The translations under genes were made by a program, and so were the position numbers. 35,218 nt of DNA from Polyangia bacterium. Its GTDB lineage: Bacteria; Myxococcota_A; Polyangia; Polyangiales; Polyangiaceae. Positions 23,744-31,348 of the stretch are shown in pieces. Where the stretch lies: NCBI GenBank assembly GCA_030426145.1, contig JAUHZF010000050.1:1-35218 (forward strand), in the 5' to 3' direction. Position 1 is the first letter of the stretch. Every line of letters begins with the position of its first letter. The notes under the pieces were generated by a model, which saw nothing but the letters and a program-made list of their open reading frames with translations, did no database searches and had not been told where the DNA came from.

Positions 23744-24165
23744 ATGCGTACCGGTGCAGTGAGATGCTTCATGGTTCTCGTCGCAGCGATGTCGGGCGGG
23801 TGCTCGAACACCGTCTGTGAGGATGCGACCTCCAAACTGGTAGCCTCGGCCAGGGAGCCCGAGGTTACCGACCACCAGCACGTCGTAGGTCGCATCGGTC
23901 TCTCGTGGCTCGGCGTCAGCAACATCCCGCTCGCCACCGGTGCTCCCGGTGGAACCGAGGCCAATCCGGTCGTTTTACCCGGTCCCCCCACGAGCGTGGC
24001 TGCGCCGGCCCTCGGCATTCGCTATTGGCTCACGGGACTGTTCGGTATCGAAGCGCAACTTCGGCTATGCCCATTCTGAGGTCGAGCCGGGGCCGCAGAC
24101 GGATCCGCCGCCCAACGCGACCCTCAGCGGGATTCGCGTCGACGCCGGGGCCGCGGCATCGATCA
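23744..24165 (+). pseudogene. Truncated, frameshifted envelope protein gene
   Basis: An N-terminal signal with lipobox (MRTGAVRCFMVLVAAMSGGC) leads to outer-membrane-like text (IGLSWLGVSNIPLA, ALGIRYWLTGLFGIEA). Near 24050-24057 the frame breaks (stop at 24077-24079), while the adjacent frame continues as NFGYAHSEVEPGPQTDPPPN and LSGIRVDAGAAASI until about 24160. One extra base would account for the break. Even when joined, the protein is only about 140 residues and runs into the end of the convergent FG-GAP gene, so the C-terminal barrel part is missing. It looks like a remnant of a longer outer-membrane protein. Confidence 0.5.
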
Positions 24166-26487
24166 CTTCACGCCGCAGTCAGGATCGATGGGGCCCGCCG
24201 TGTTGTTGTTCGGGCGACACTCGACCCACGAGTTTGGGGTGGGGTCGTCGTCCACGACGACGTAGACTTGGGTGGTAGGGGCGGCGATGGGCACGTGGCG
24301 GAGGTCTTCGCTACCCAAGGCGTAGAGGGTCTGGGTCGTGACTTCTTCGCCGAGCTTGGTACCGCCGTTGTTGGGGTCACCGTCGTAGAAGCCGACGACC
24401 ACGCCCGGCGGCACGGCCGCCTCGCCGACATTTCGAACGCGGGCGACGATGGCGTAGCCGTCGGTGCAAACCGGGAAAGCGTCGACAATGAGGTCAGGCG
24501 CCGTGAATTCTCCGAGCGGCTGTACATTTTGCCTGAAGTTGTTGAGGCGCGGATCGAGGAAGTTGGCCGCCTCCACCATCGGAATGCCGCCGTCCTCATC
24601 CACATTGGTCACATGATAGGCGTGCTGGTTCCAGATCCGGCGCGTACGCACCCACTTGCCGAGCGTGTCGCCGAAGACGCGCACACCCGTCGTCTTCACC
24701 CCGCCCGCGCACTGGAGACTCGAGTACCGGTTGGAAGCGACCACGATGTCGGCGTGGCCATCGGAGTCGACGTCCGCCACGAGGGGATACTCCCACAGCG
24801 TGCCGGACGTATTGCATGCGCTGAAGAGGTCGCTGCCGTCCGTCCCCCGGTAGATGTGCAAGGTGACTTCATCGGCGTAGACGACTTCGGCTCTTCCGTC
24901 GCCGTCGAAGTCGAACACACTGCTCCCAGTTTGTGCGCTGGAGCAGTCCTGAGTTTGCTTGAGCCACGCGAGGGTCGCGGTGTCTGGCGAATTGCCGACA
25001 TCCATCAGCTTCTGACCGTCGAACATCGCGTAGCCGATGCCACCCGCCAGCCCCACGTCGGGGAACCCGTCACCATTGAAGTCGGCGATGGTGGGCGGCC
25101 CGCCGCCCCGCGTGCAACCGGCGCTGTTCGGGTTCTGCTGACAGCATGGGTTCGGGCTGATGGTGCCGTTGATGTCGAGACCGGTGCGAATGACGACGAA
25201 CCCATTGGGCGCTTGGGAATCGAGGTGCCAAACGGTGACGGTGTGGCTCAGGAAATGCACCGTCACGATCTCGGGCACGCCGTCCTTGTCGAGGTCGCCC
25301 ACCGCAGGATGGGTTCCCTCGAAGCCGGTGGCTTGGACCACCAGGTTGCCCTGGTCGTCGAAGACCGCGGTCGGCGTCACCACGTCGAGGCGTCCGTCAC
25401 CCGTCACGTCGCTCACGACCACGTTGCCGTCGTTCACCAGCGGATGATCGAGGTTGCCGGTGGCGCCATCTAGAATGCCACGCCGGACCACCACCTCGGC
25501 CTGTCCGTCTTGGTCGAGATCGGCGATGGAGGGCATGAAACAGGGGAGGCCGAGGGCCTCGCTGGTCCACAGAACGCTCCCTGTTGCGTCGTAGGCCCTC
25601 ACGCGATCGTTCTGCGTACAGACCACGATCTCATTGCCGGGGTTGGGATGGATGTCGCCGGACGCAATGGACCGACCCGGCTCGTCGTCCGTGAGGTCGA
25701 CCGTCCACTTCTCTTCGACCTGCCCGCCGACGATGGAAATGGCGCGTAGCGCCGCCGCACTGCCTCCGTTGTTGTTGTAGTCGCTGCCTTCGAAGGTGAA
25801 AAAGACGATGTCGGGGATGTCGCGCTCATCGACATCGTTGTCGCAGTCGTCGTCGTCGAGCTGGGTCACCACCGGCGCCATCATCACGTCGTGATTGGTC
25901 GCGTTGAGATCACCCCAGGCGAACTTCACCTCGGGGGTAAACTGACCCGGCATGGGCACGTACTCGCAACGTTCGAGGCAAGTCGGCGGATCCCCGGGGT
26001 CTTGATCCGGGCCGCATTCGGGAGGCTCGGGAAGACACTTTCCGGTCTGGTAGACCACGCCGCCCTGACACATCGGGTCACCGCCACCGGCTCCACCGCC
26101 GCCGCCCTGCTCCTCGCCCAAGCTGTATTCGCAGTATTGACCGTCTGGGCAATCACCCGCATCGACGCAGTCGATTCCCGGTACCTGGCATTGCTGAAAC
26201 GAGCAGATGGCGTCGGTGCCACAACAGGCGTCGCCACAGGCTCGCTCCACGTCGCAGCAGGTGCCATCGCCGGTGCAGATCTTCCCGTCGCCGCAGAGGT
26301 CCCCGGGCGTACAGCCGCTGTCGCCACCCACGCCCGCGCCACCACTCCCCCCTTGACCAACCGCCCCTCCGACGCCGGTGCTTGTGGATTCTGAGGTCAC
26401 CTCATCGTCCCCGGAGCACGCGCCGAGTCCCCAAGCGGCAAGGGAAAGGGTGGACGTCAGGATGAAGATGTTACGCAGCGAAGCCAT
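24163..26487 (-). CDS. Lipoprotein with FG-GAP/VCBS repeats
   Basis: The ATG at 26487 gives 774 residues: signal MASLRNIFILTSTLSLAAWG ending LGAC, a Gly-rich linker, then a Cys-rich module (about 55-130; CGDGKICTGDGTCCDVERAC and CPDGQYC). A large FG-GAP-type propeller follows, with calcium-binding-like repeats (DLDQDGQAEVV, DVTGDGRLDVV, DLDKDGVPEIV, DFNGDGFPDVG, DFDGDGRAEVV, DVDSDGHADIV). The last 120 residues (APDLIVDAFPVCTDGYAIVARVRNVG) resemble a CARDB adhesion-type domain. Such proteins are cell-surface or secreted adhesins in myxobacteria. It is intact and monocistronic, with a possible -10 (TACTCG) a short distance before the start. Its end overlaps the remnant gene on the other strand. 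Confidence 0.85.
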   Translation of the reverse strand: MASLRNIFILTSTLSLAAWGLGACSGDDEVTSESTSTGVGGAVGQGGSGGAGVGGDSGCTPGDLCGDGKICTGDGTCCDVERACGDACCGTDAICSFQQCQVPGIDCVDAGDCPDGQYCEYSLGEEQGGGGGAGGGDPMCQGGVVYQTGKCLPEPPECGPDQDPGDPPTCLERCEYVPMPGQFTPEVKFAWGDLNATNHDVMMAPVVTQLDDDDCDNDVDERDIPDIVFFTFEGSDYNNNGGSAAALRAISIVGGQVEEKWTVDLTDDEPGRSIASGDIHPNPGNEIVVCTQNDRVRAYDATGSVLWTSEALGLPCFMPSIADLDQDGQAEVVVRRGILDGATGNLDHPLVNDGNVVVSDVTGDGRLDVVTPTAVFDDQGNLVVQATGFEGTHPAVGDLDKDGVPEIVTVHFLSHTVTVWHLDSQAPNGFVVIRTGLDINGTISPNPCCQQNPNSAGCTRGGGPPTIADFNGDGFPDVGLAGGIGYAMFDGQKLMDVGNSPDTATLAWLKQTQDCSSAQTGSSVFDFDGDGRAEVVYADEVTLHIYRGTDGSDLFSACNTSGTLWEYPLVADVDSDGHADIVVASNRYSSLQCAGGVKTTGVRVFGDTLGKWVRTRRIWNQHAYHVTNVDEDGGIPMVEAANFLDPRLNNFRQNVQPLGEFTAPDLIVDAFPVCTDGYAIVARVRNVGEAAVPPGVVVGFYDGDPNNGGTKLGEEVTTQTLYALGSEDLRHVPIAAPTTQVYVVVDDDPTPNSWVECRPNNNTAGPIDPDCGVK

Positions 26488-26583
26488 CGACCCATGGGAC
26501 CACGAGTATCGGCAGAGAGCCACCCCCTCGACTCTCCCGCCCGAGAAGCCGATCGTCAGTTCGGCGGACCACAAACGAGAGAA

Positions 26584-26610
26584 GGCGAGCTACCGCGGGG
26601 GCAGCTCGCC
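26584..26610 (-). terminator. Candidate terminator of the F0 ATP synthase operon
   Basis: GGCGAGCT (26584-26591) and AGCTCGCC (26603-26610) form a perfect 8-bp stem with an 11-base loop. Read on the minus strand it is followed by TTCTCTCGTTTG. It lies 62 bases after the atpE stop, the last gene of the cluster. Confidence 0.55.
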
Positions 26611-26671
26611 TGCTCGAACAAGGGTTGTGAAAGATTCCCCGGACCCTATCGGTGGGACCGAAGAAACGGCT

Positions 26672-27019
26672 TCAGCCGCCGAGCTCGATCTTCTGCTGGA
26701 GGAAGAACGCGATGACGAACGCGAACAGAACCAGCGACTCGATGAGCGCGAGGCCGAGAATCATGGGGGTCTGGATCCGCGCGGCAGCGCTGGGCTGACG
26801 GGCGATGCCCTCGAGGGCGGCCGAGGTGGCACGGCCCTGGCCGAGGGTGCCACCGAGGGCGGCAATGCCAATGGCGATTCCGGCCCCGAGGCCCATCATG
26901 CCACTCGCGTCGAACTTGTTGGCGGCCGCGTTGGCAGCCTGCGCGAAGGCGATGGAGGGAACGACCATCATGGTGGTGATGATGGCCATGTAGAGCGACA
27001 GCTTCTTCTTGAACGACAT
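26672..27019 (-). CDS. atpE: ATP synthase F0 subunit c
   Basis: The 115-residue protein has the two-helix c-ring hairpin: helix 1 [18 protein letters not shown], polar loop ARQP (73-76) and helix 2 [20 protein letters not shown] with the ion-carrying Glu94. Gln61 and Ser95 are present as in sodium-type rings, but the Thr and Tyr positions of the full sodium motif are Leu96 and Phe99, so the coupling ion is undecided. Unusually for subunit c (about 75-90 residues), a signal-like N-terminus ([20 protein letters not shown] then PSIAFAQ) precedes helix 1 and may be cleaved. The gene is last in the atpZ-I-B-E cluster, 211 bases after atpB. Confidence 0.95.
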   Translation of the reverse strand: MSFKKKLSLYMAIITTMMVVPSIAFAQAANAAANKFDASGMMGLGAGIAIGIAALGGTLGQGRATSAALEGIARQPSAAARIQTPMILGLALIESLVLFAFVIAFFLQQKIELGG

Positions 27020-27087
27020 CTCGGTAATTGCTCCGTCGAAGGTCCTTCGGTCCAGCCGAAGATCAGGTTGGGGGGCAACCCTTGGCC

Positions 27088-27103
27088 GGCGCTCGTTAGC
27101 GCC
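27088..27103. repeat. Hairpin in the atpB-atpE spacer
   Basis: GGCGCT-CGTT-AGCGCC is a perfect 6-bp stem with a 4-base loop in the 211-base gap between atpB and atpE. Such a structure could help processing or stabilise the atpE message, whose product is needed in many copies; this role is inferred. Confidence 0.45.
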
Positions 27104-27230
27104 GTTTCCGGGGCCTCGTGTAGTCGATCCGCTAGGGGTTGACCAGCCTTTCTCGTCGCCTTTTTTCCCCGCGCCTCGAAGAGACGCTCGAAGGAGAAGC
27201 TAGACCACGAGGAGGGCCGGGCTCAGCGGG

Positions 27231-28016
27231 TCAGTGCTCCTCCGCATGCTCGGTCGCGAGACCGATGTAGATGGCCGTCAACAGGCAGAACACCAGCGTC
27301 TGCACCACGATGACGATGAGGCCGAGGGCCATGATCGGCAGGGGCAGCAGCACGGCGAAGAAGCCCATGAAGATGGCCACCAGGAGGTGGTCGACCGCCA
27401 TGTTCAGCATGAGCCGGATGGCGAGCGTGACCGGGCGAACGCAAAGCGAGATCACCTCGATCGGAAAGATGATGAGGGCCAGTGCCAGGTTGGGGAGGAA
27501 GCCCTTGAAGATGCCCCAGCCCGCCATGTGCTTGATGTACTCGAAGCCGTTCTCCTTCAGCCCGTAGTAGTTGAAGGCGATGAAGACGAAGAGCGCACAG
27601 CCGGCGGTGACGTTGAGGCTGCTGGTGGGGGGCAGCATGCCCGGCACCATGCCCATGGCGTTGGAGAAGAAGATGAACAGGGCGGAGGCGCCGATGATGG
27701 GGAAGTAACGCTTGGCGTTGTCGGCCCCCATGACGTCCTTGGCCATGTTGTAGAAGTACTCGAGGAAGACTTCGAAGAAGGTGCGTAGGGTCAGCTCCTC
27801 TTCGGGAACGACCGCTTCTTTCATGCGCTTGACCGTCGCCCGAACCTCCGTGGTCAGGTAGATGACGACGAGCATCATCACCAGGGCCATGAAGACCGGT
27901 TCGTAGTCGCGGTAGCCCAGATGGGCGCCGGAGAAGGATTCGTGGATGGGGCTGTTTTCCCTCAGGAATCCCAGTCGAAACAGCACGTAGTGCAGCAGCG
28001 AAATGTGCTCGGGCAT
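27231..28016 (-). CDS. atpB: ATP synthase F0 subunit a
   Basis: The 261-residue integral membrane protein carries the subunit a signature in its penultimate helices: FPIEVISLCVRPVTLAIRLM with the essential Arg201, followed by NMAVDH. Earlier segments (FFEVFLEYFYNMAKDVMG, FPIIGASALFIFFSNAMGMVPG, PPTSSLNVTAG) are also family-typical. It forms the proton half-channels next to the c-ring. A GAGGG site precedes the ATG. Upstream, 22 bases away, is atpI. No atpF, delta or F1 genes follow, so the operon is split and the remaining subunits must be encoded elsewhere. Confidence 0.95.
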   Translation of the reverse strand: MPEHISLLHYVLFRLGFLRENSPIHESFSGAHLGYRDYEPVFMALVMMLVVIYLTTEVRATVKRMKEAVVPEEELTLRTFFEVFLEYFYNMAKDVMGADNAKRYFPIIGASALFIFFSNAMGMVPGMLPPTSSLNVTAGCALFVFIAFNYYGLKENGFEYIKHMAGWGIFKGFLPNLALALIIFPIEVISLCVRPVTLAIRLMLNMAVDHLLVAIFMGFFAVLLPLPIMALGLIVIVVQTLVFCLLTAIYIGLATEHAEEH

Positions 28017-28038
28017 GACGTCCCTCGATGCCGCGGTT

Positions 28039-28494
28039 TCAGTCCCGCGGACCCTTGGTCGGGGCTCCTGCTACCAGATCCCTTCCCCGATCGCCAGTCT
28101 CGTCCTGCTCGAGGGGCTCCCCCGGCTCTCCGCCGCCCGCAAAGGCCGAGGACGCCACGCCCAAGGGCAACGCGCCGTAGCCGATGGCGAAGGCGAAACC
28201 GTCGATGAGACCGCTGCGGAGCAGCAGGAAGCCTGCACCGAGCAGGACCGCGAACTTGAGGGCGCCCATCATTCCCCAGAAGCGGGACTTGGGCCCCCCT
28301 GCGAGCACACCCCGCCCGATGAAGGCGAAGGCGGCGAGGTTGGCCACGGCGAGCAGCCCCCCGAAGGCCGTGCTGAGCGCGGCGTTCCAGCCCACGGTGG
28401 CTGCGGCCCCGATGGTGATGAGCACGGCCCAGGCGGCGGTGCCGATGAGGGCCATCGTCACCGGCTGGTCGAGGGCGGGAGGGCGTTCGCTCAC
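28039..28494 (-). CDS. atpI: ATP synthase protein I-like membrane protein
   Basis: The GTG at 28494 overlaps the stop of the preceding gene (GTGA), giving 151 residues. Four hydrophobic helices are visible (about 14-34 ALIGTAAWAVLITIGAAA; 38-58 STAFGGLLAVANLAAFAFIG; 70-90 FWGMMGALKFAVLLGAGFLLL; 93-115 DGFAFAIGYGALPLGV), followed by a polar tail. Position between atpZ and atpB and topology identify it as the AtpI (ATP-synt_I) type, which helps assemble the c-ring. Sequence conservation in this family is weak, so the call leans on context. Confidence 0.8.
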   Translation of the reverse strand: MSERPPALDQPVTMALIGTAAWAVLITIGAAATVGWNAALSTAFGGLLAVANLAAFAFIGRGVLAGGPKSRFWGMMGALKFAVLLGAGFLLLRSGLIDGFAFAIGYGALPLGVASSAFAGGGEPGEPLEQDETGDRGRDLVAGAPTKGPRD

Positions 28495-28754
28495 GTCTTC
28501 TCCTTGCGGTCGCGACCTCGGCGTCGGCCGTACTCGTCGTGCTCGGTCTCTCGCTTCATCTTCTGGGTCGCGCGGTAGAGGAAGCGGCCGGCGGCGACGA
28601 GACCGAAGGCGAGGCCGACCATCGACAGCCATGGCGCGGTGTCGAACCGGCCGTCGAGCCAGCGGCCTCCGAAGAACCCGAAGACCATCGAGAGGACGAT
28701 ATCCAGACCGAGGGTGGACATGCCTCCGGCTGATTTGAGGGCCTTGTAGCGCAC
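28491..28754 (-). CDS. atpZ: AtpZ/AtpI-type F0F1 accessory membrane protein
   Basis: The 87-residue product from the GTG at 28754 begins MRYKALKSAGGMSTLGLDIV. It has two membrane helices (GLDIVLSMVFGFFGGRWLDG and WLSMVGLAFGLVAAGRFL) typical of the small AtpZ-like proteins (PF09527) that precede F0 genes, then a charged C-terminus. An upstream frame extension is excluded because a GAAGGGG Shine-Dalgarno sits five bases before this GTG. It is the first gene of the F0 operon and is translationally coupled to atpI. It may aid ring assembly or Mg2+/Ca2+ handling; the role is debated. Confidence 0.8.
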   Translation of the reverse strand: MRYKALKSAGGMSTLGLDIVLSMVFGFFGGRWLDGRFDTAPWLSMVGLAFGLVAAGRFLYRATQKMKRETEHDEYGRRRGRDRKEKT

Positions 28755-28821
28755 GACGACCCCTTCATGACGGATCTCCGGCCGCTTGGCAACGCGCGAG
28801 GGCCGCGCTACCCGTGGGCCC

Positions 28822-29058
28822 ATGTCCGAGCTTCACGAGGCGATCACGCGGGCGATCGAAGAAGCCATCGAGGGCGCACGGGTCGAGGTCACCGGCGGAC
28901 AAGGCGGTCACTTCGAGCTCTCGGTCACCTCGACCGCCTTCGAAGGCAAGCGCACCCTGGAGCGCCACCGCATGGTGCTCGGTGCCATCAAAGAGCTCAT
29001 GGCCGGCCACGACGCGCCCGTCCATGCCATCGACTCCATTCGAACGAGCACCGGCTGA
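28822..29058 (+). CDS. ibaG: BolA/IbaG-family protein
   Basis: The 78-residue protein has the BolA fold: N-terminal helix MSELHEAITRAIEEAIEGAR, strand VEVTGGQGGHFELSVTSTAF, the FEGKRTLERHRMVLGAI signature and the closing VHAIDSIRT. BolA/IbaG proteins work with monothiol glutaredoxins in iron-sulfur cluster handling. The His-containing GGQGGH and ERH positions fit the IbaG-type cluster ligands. It is divergent from the F0 operon and overlaps rnhA by three bases of the stop/start (TGATG). TACCCG lies 13 bases before the ATG, a weak leaderless candidate. Confidence 0.9.
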   Translation: MSELHEAITRAIEEAIEGARVEVTGGQGGHFELSVTSTAFEGKRTLERHRMVLGAIKELMAGHDAPVHAIDSIRTSTG

Positions 29059-29768
29059 TGCCCTGGGTGATCGCGGAGCTGCGAGGCAAGCAGGTCTACG
29101 CGCGGGCCGACGCGCGGGGCGAGCTGGCGGCCGAAGGAGGCCGGGTCGAGATCCGCTACAAGCCGAAAGACGGACGCGCCTACCGCGCAGGCGTGCGCAA
29201 CCTCGAGGTCGTCGACGCGACCCCGCTGCCCGACGACACCTGCGCCGAAGCCGAGCCTGTGGCCAAAGACAGCGGCAAGAAGGCGAGCAGCAAGCGCGGC
29301 AGCAAGAAGGTCGACAAGAAGAACGCCAAGGCGCCCCCGGCGCCTCGCGCGGGAGAGATCGTCGCCTACACCGACGGCGCCTGCTCGGGTAACCCCGGCC
29401 CCGCCGGCCTCGGCGTCGTGGTGCTGATGGGGGCCGAGCGCATCGAGCGCTTCGAGTACCTCGGCCGCGCCACCAACAACGTGGCCGAGCTCACCGCCAT
29501 CGAGCGCGCGCTGGAAGAGATCGGCGATCGCGAAGCCATCGTCTACACCGACAGCCAGTACTCGATCGGCGTCCTGCAGAAGGGCTGGAAGGCCAAGGCC
29601 AACAAGGAGCTCATCGCCGGCATCAAAGAGGCGCTGGCCAAGTGCCCCAAGGTGCGGCTCGCCTACGTGCCCGGACACGCCGGCATCGATCTCAACGAGC
29701 GCGCTGATGAGCTCGCTCGCCGGGCCATCGAGCTCGGCGACAAGATGCGACGCGTCGTGCCCGCCTGA
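29058..29768 (+). CDS. rnhA: Ribonuclease HI with N-terminal extension
   Basis: The 236-residue protein carries RNase HI at about 99-236, which cuts RNA in RNA-DNA hybrids. The acidic residues are Asp106 (YTDGACSGNPGPAG), Glu144 (NNVAELTAIERAL), Asp165 (YTDSQYSIG) and Asp217 (NERADELA), with His207 in VPGHAG. The first 55 residues (MPWVIAELRGKQVYARAD ... EIRYKPKDGRAYRAGVRNL) form a small beta-rich domain that standard RNase HI lacks, joined by a Lys-rich linker (about 70-92). The start is fixed by overlap with the ibaG stop. The extra domain may bind nucleic acid; that is inferred. Confidence 0.93.
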   Translation: MPWVIAELRGKQVYARADARGELAAEGGRVEIRYKPKDGRAYRAGVRNLEVVDATPLPDDTCAEAEPVAKDSGKKASSKRGSKKVDKKNAKAPPAPRAGEIVAYTDGACSGNPGPAGLGVVVLMGAERIERFEYLGRATNNVAELTAIERALEEIGDREAIVYTDSQYSIGVLQKGWKAKANKELIAGIKEALAKCPKVRLAYVPGHAGIDLNERADELARRAIELGDKMRRVVPA

Positions 29769-29770
29769 AG

Positions 29771-29776
29771 TAGGCT
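29771..29776 (+). promoter_or_regulatory. Putative -10 element TAGGCT, leaderless arrangement
   Basis: TAGGCT, six bases, then the ATG at 29783, with no Shine-Dalgarno, as at 2321 and 33508. Confidence 0.35.
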
Positions 29777-29782
29777 GCGGCC

Positions 29783-31348
29783 ATGGCTCCGGTGGTGCTG
29801 TGTGTGATCGGGGGTCTCGGCCTGCGGGAGCAGACCGACGCCAATGCGCTCCATGAAGCTGCGACCCCCAACCTCGATGCCTTCGAGCACCAAAGTGCCC
29901 TGGTGGCCGCGGGTGGGCGCGACATGGCACCACGAGGCAGCGGGGAAGAGGGATTCACCACCCTCGGCGCAGGCAGGGTCGTGCCCTCGGGTCGCGCGCG
30001 CCTCGAAGACCTGATCGATCGGCGTCGGCTCGCTTTCGAAGACACCATCGACGAAACGGTGCGGCAGGTGATGAAGGAGGGGAAGCTCCACCTCGTCGGC
30101 CTGCTCTCCACCACGGGCCTGCACGGCCACGTCGATCATCTTCATGCGCTCATCGAGCACTTCGCCTTCAACGAGCTCGAAATCGTGGTGCACGGCATCG
30201 TCGACGGAAGGCACGGCGCCCCCAAGAGCGCCTTTGCCGAGGTCGATCGGTTCCTGACGTTCTACGCCAACCAGCCGCTGGTCACGCTCGGAACCCTGAG
30301 CGGCTTCAACTACGCGCTCGACGCCGACGGCCGCTGGGACCGCACGTACCGAACCTTTCACGCGATGGTGCGCGATACCGTGCTCGGGGAGCCGGCCCCG
30401 CGTGAAGACTCGGCTCTCGACGCGCTGAGGCTCGCCTACCAGCGTGGGGTCGAGGATGCGTGGCTCGAGCCGACCCGCATCGGCGACTACAAGGGCTTCG
30501 AAGGCAACTTCGTCTCGGCCTTCGGGAGCGGCACTCCCGAGTGGACTTGGACCGGTTTCGACGTCGGCTTCGTCGCCACCACCCGGGCCGACCGCTCACG
30601 GCAGCTCGTGGCGATGCTGAGCCGGCAAGGCTTGCCCGACGAGATCGCCGACGACCTGCTCACCGACCGCGGGCGAAAGGTGCTCGCCTTCGAACCTCCG
30701 GGCTTCTTCACCCTCGTGGACCACGGGCACGAGATCCGCTGCGTGCTCCCCGACCAGCCGGTGGAAGACACCTTGAGCGCCACCCTCGCGGCGGCGGGTC
30801 GTAGCCAGGCCCGGGTGGGGGAGACGGAGGGCGAGCGCCACGTGGGACGTCACTTCTCGGGCTACACCGACGCGCTCGCGAAGGGCGAGAAGCGCCTCAT
30901 CACCAAGACGCCCAAGCTCGTGGAGCGCTGGAGCGACCGCCCCGCCCTCGCGACCCACAAGGTCACCAAGCTCGCCCTGGAGGCCCTGGAGGACCACGAC
31001 TTCGTGCTGGTGCATTACGTGGCCCCCGATGCCGTGGCCCACACGGGCAAAGAGGCCGAGACGGTGGCCGCCATCGAAGCCGTCGACGCCGCGATCGGGC
31101 AGCTACGCGAGGCGGTCGAAGCCAAAGGCGGCCACCTCTTGGTCACCTCGAGCCACGGCAACGTGGAGGAGATGCGCGACGACCACGGCGACCTCTCCCC
31201 CGGTCACACCGCGGCGGACGTTCCCTTCTACAGCACCGTTGGCCCCCTTCGACCTCGGGGCCACCTTCGGGACGTCGCCCCCACCGTCTTGTCGCTGCTC
31301 GACATCGAGGTCCCCGAAGCGATGAAGGGCAAGAGCCTCGAGACGTGA
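29783..31348 (+). CDS. Degenerate cofactor-independent phosphoglycerate mutase-like protein
   Basis: The 521-residue product keeps the length and order of GpmI (iPGM), which interconverts 3- and 2-phosphoglycerate: LGAGR (61-65), GLLSTTGLHGHVDH (106-119), VDGRHGAP, RWDRTY, TRADR (267-271), APDAVAHTG (414-422), SHGN and SPGHTAAD. Of the two manganese sites described for Geobacillus iPGM, site 1 (Asp416, His420, His475 here) is intact. Site 2 is broken: the N-terminal Asp of LDG is Gly10, the catalytic Ser of NSE is Gly54 (SGEEGF) and the Asp of TADHGN is Ser457. The conserved ETEK lysine is Gly350. Mutase activity is therefore very unlikely. Its stop overlaps the start of the pseudokinase gene. 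Confidence 0.85.
   Translation: MAPVVLCVIGGLGLREQTDANALHEAATPNLDAFEHQSALVAAGGRDMAPRGSGEEGFTTLGAGRVVPSGRARLEDLIDRRRLAFEDTIDETVRQVMKEGKLHLVGLLSTTGLHGHVDHLHALIEHFAFNELEIVVHGIVDGRHGAPKSAFAEVDRFLTFYANQPLVTLGTLSGFNYALDADGRWDRTYRTFHAMVRDTVLGEPAPREDSALDALRLAYQRGVEDAWLEPTRIGDYKGFEGNFVSAFGSGTPEWTWTGFDVGFVATTRADRSRQLVAMLSRQGLPDEIADDLLTDRGRKVLAFEPPGFFTLVDHGHEIRCVLPDQPVEDTLSATLAAAGRSQARVGETEGERHVGRHFSGYTDALAKGEKRLITKTPKLVERWSDRPALATHKVTKLALEALEDHDFVLVHYVAPDAVAHTGKEAETVAAIEAVDAAIGQLREAVEAKGGHLLVTSSHGNVEEMRDDHGDLSPGHTAADVPFYSTVGPLRPRGHLRDVAPTVLSLLDIEVPEAMKGKSLET

Noticed and set aside
23905-25473. Long plus-strand open frame opposite the FG-GAP gene
   Set aside because: The minus-strand frame has a signal peptide and regular DxDxDG repeats; the plus-strand frame has neither and is a shadow due to high GC.
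29783-31348. Functional gpmI (phosphoglycerate mutase)
   Set aside because: The nucleophilic Ser and two metal-binding Asp are replaced, so naming it as an active glycolytic enzyme would be wrong.
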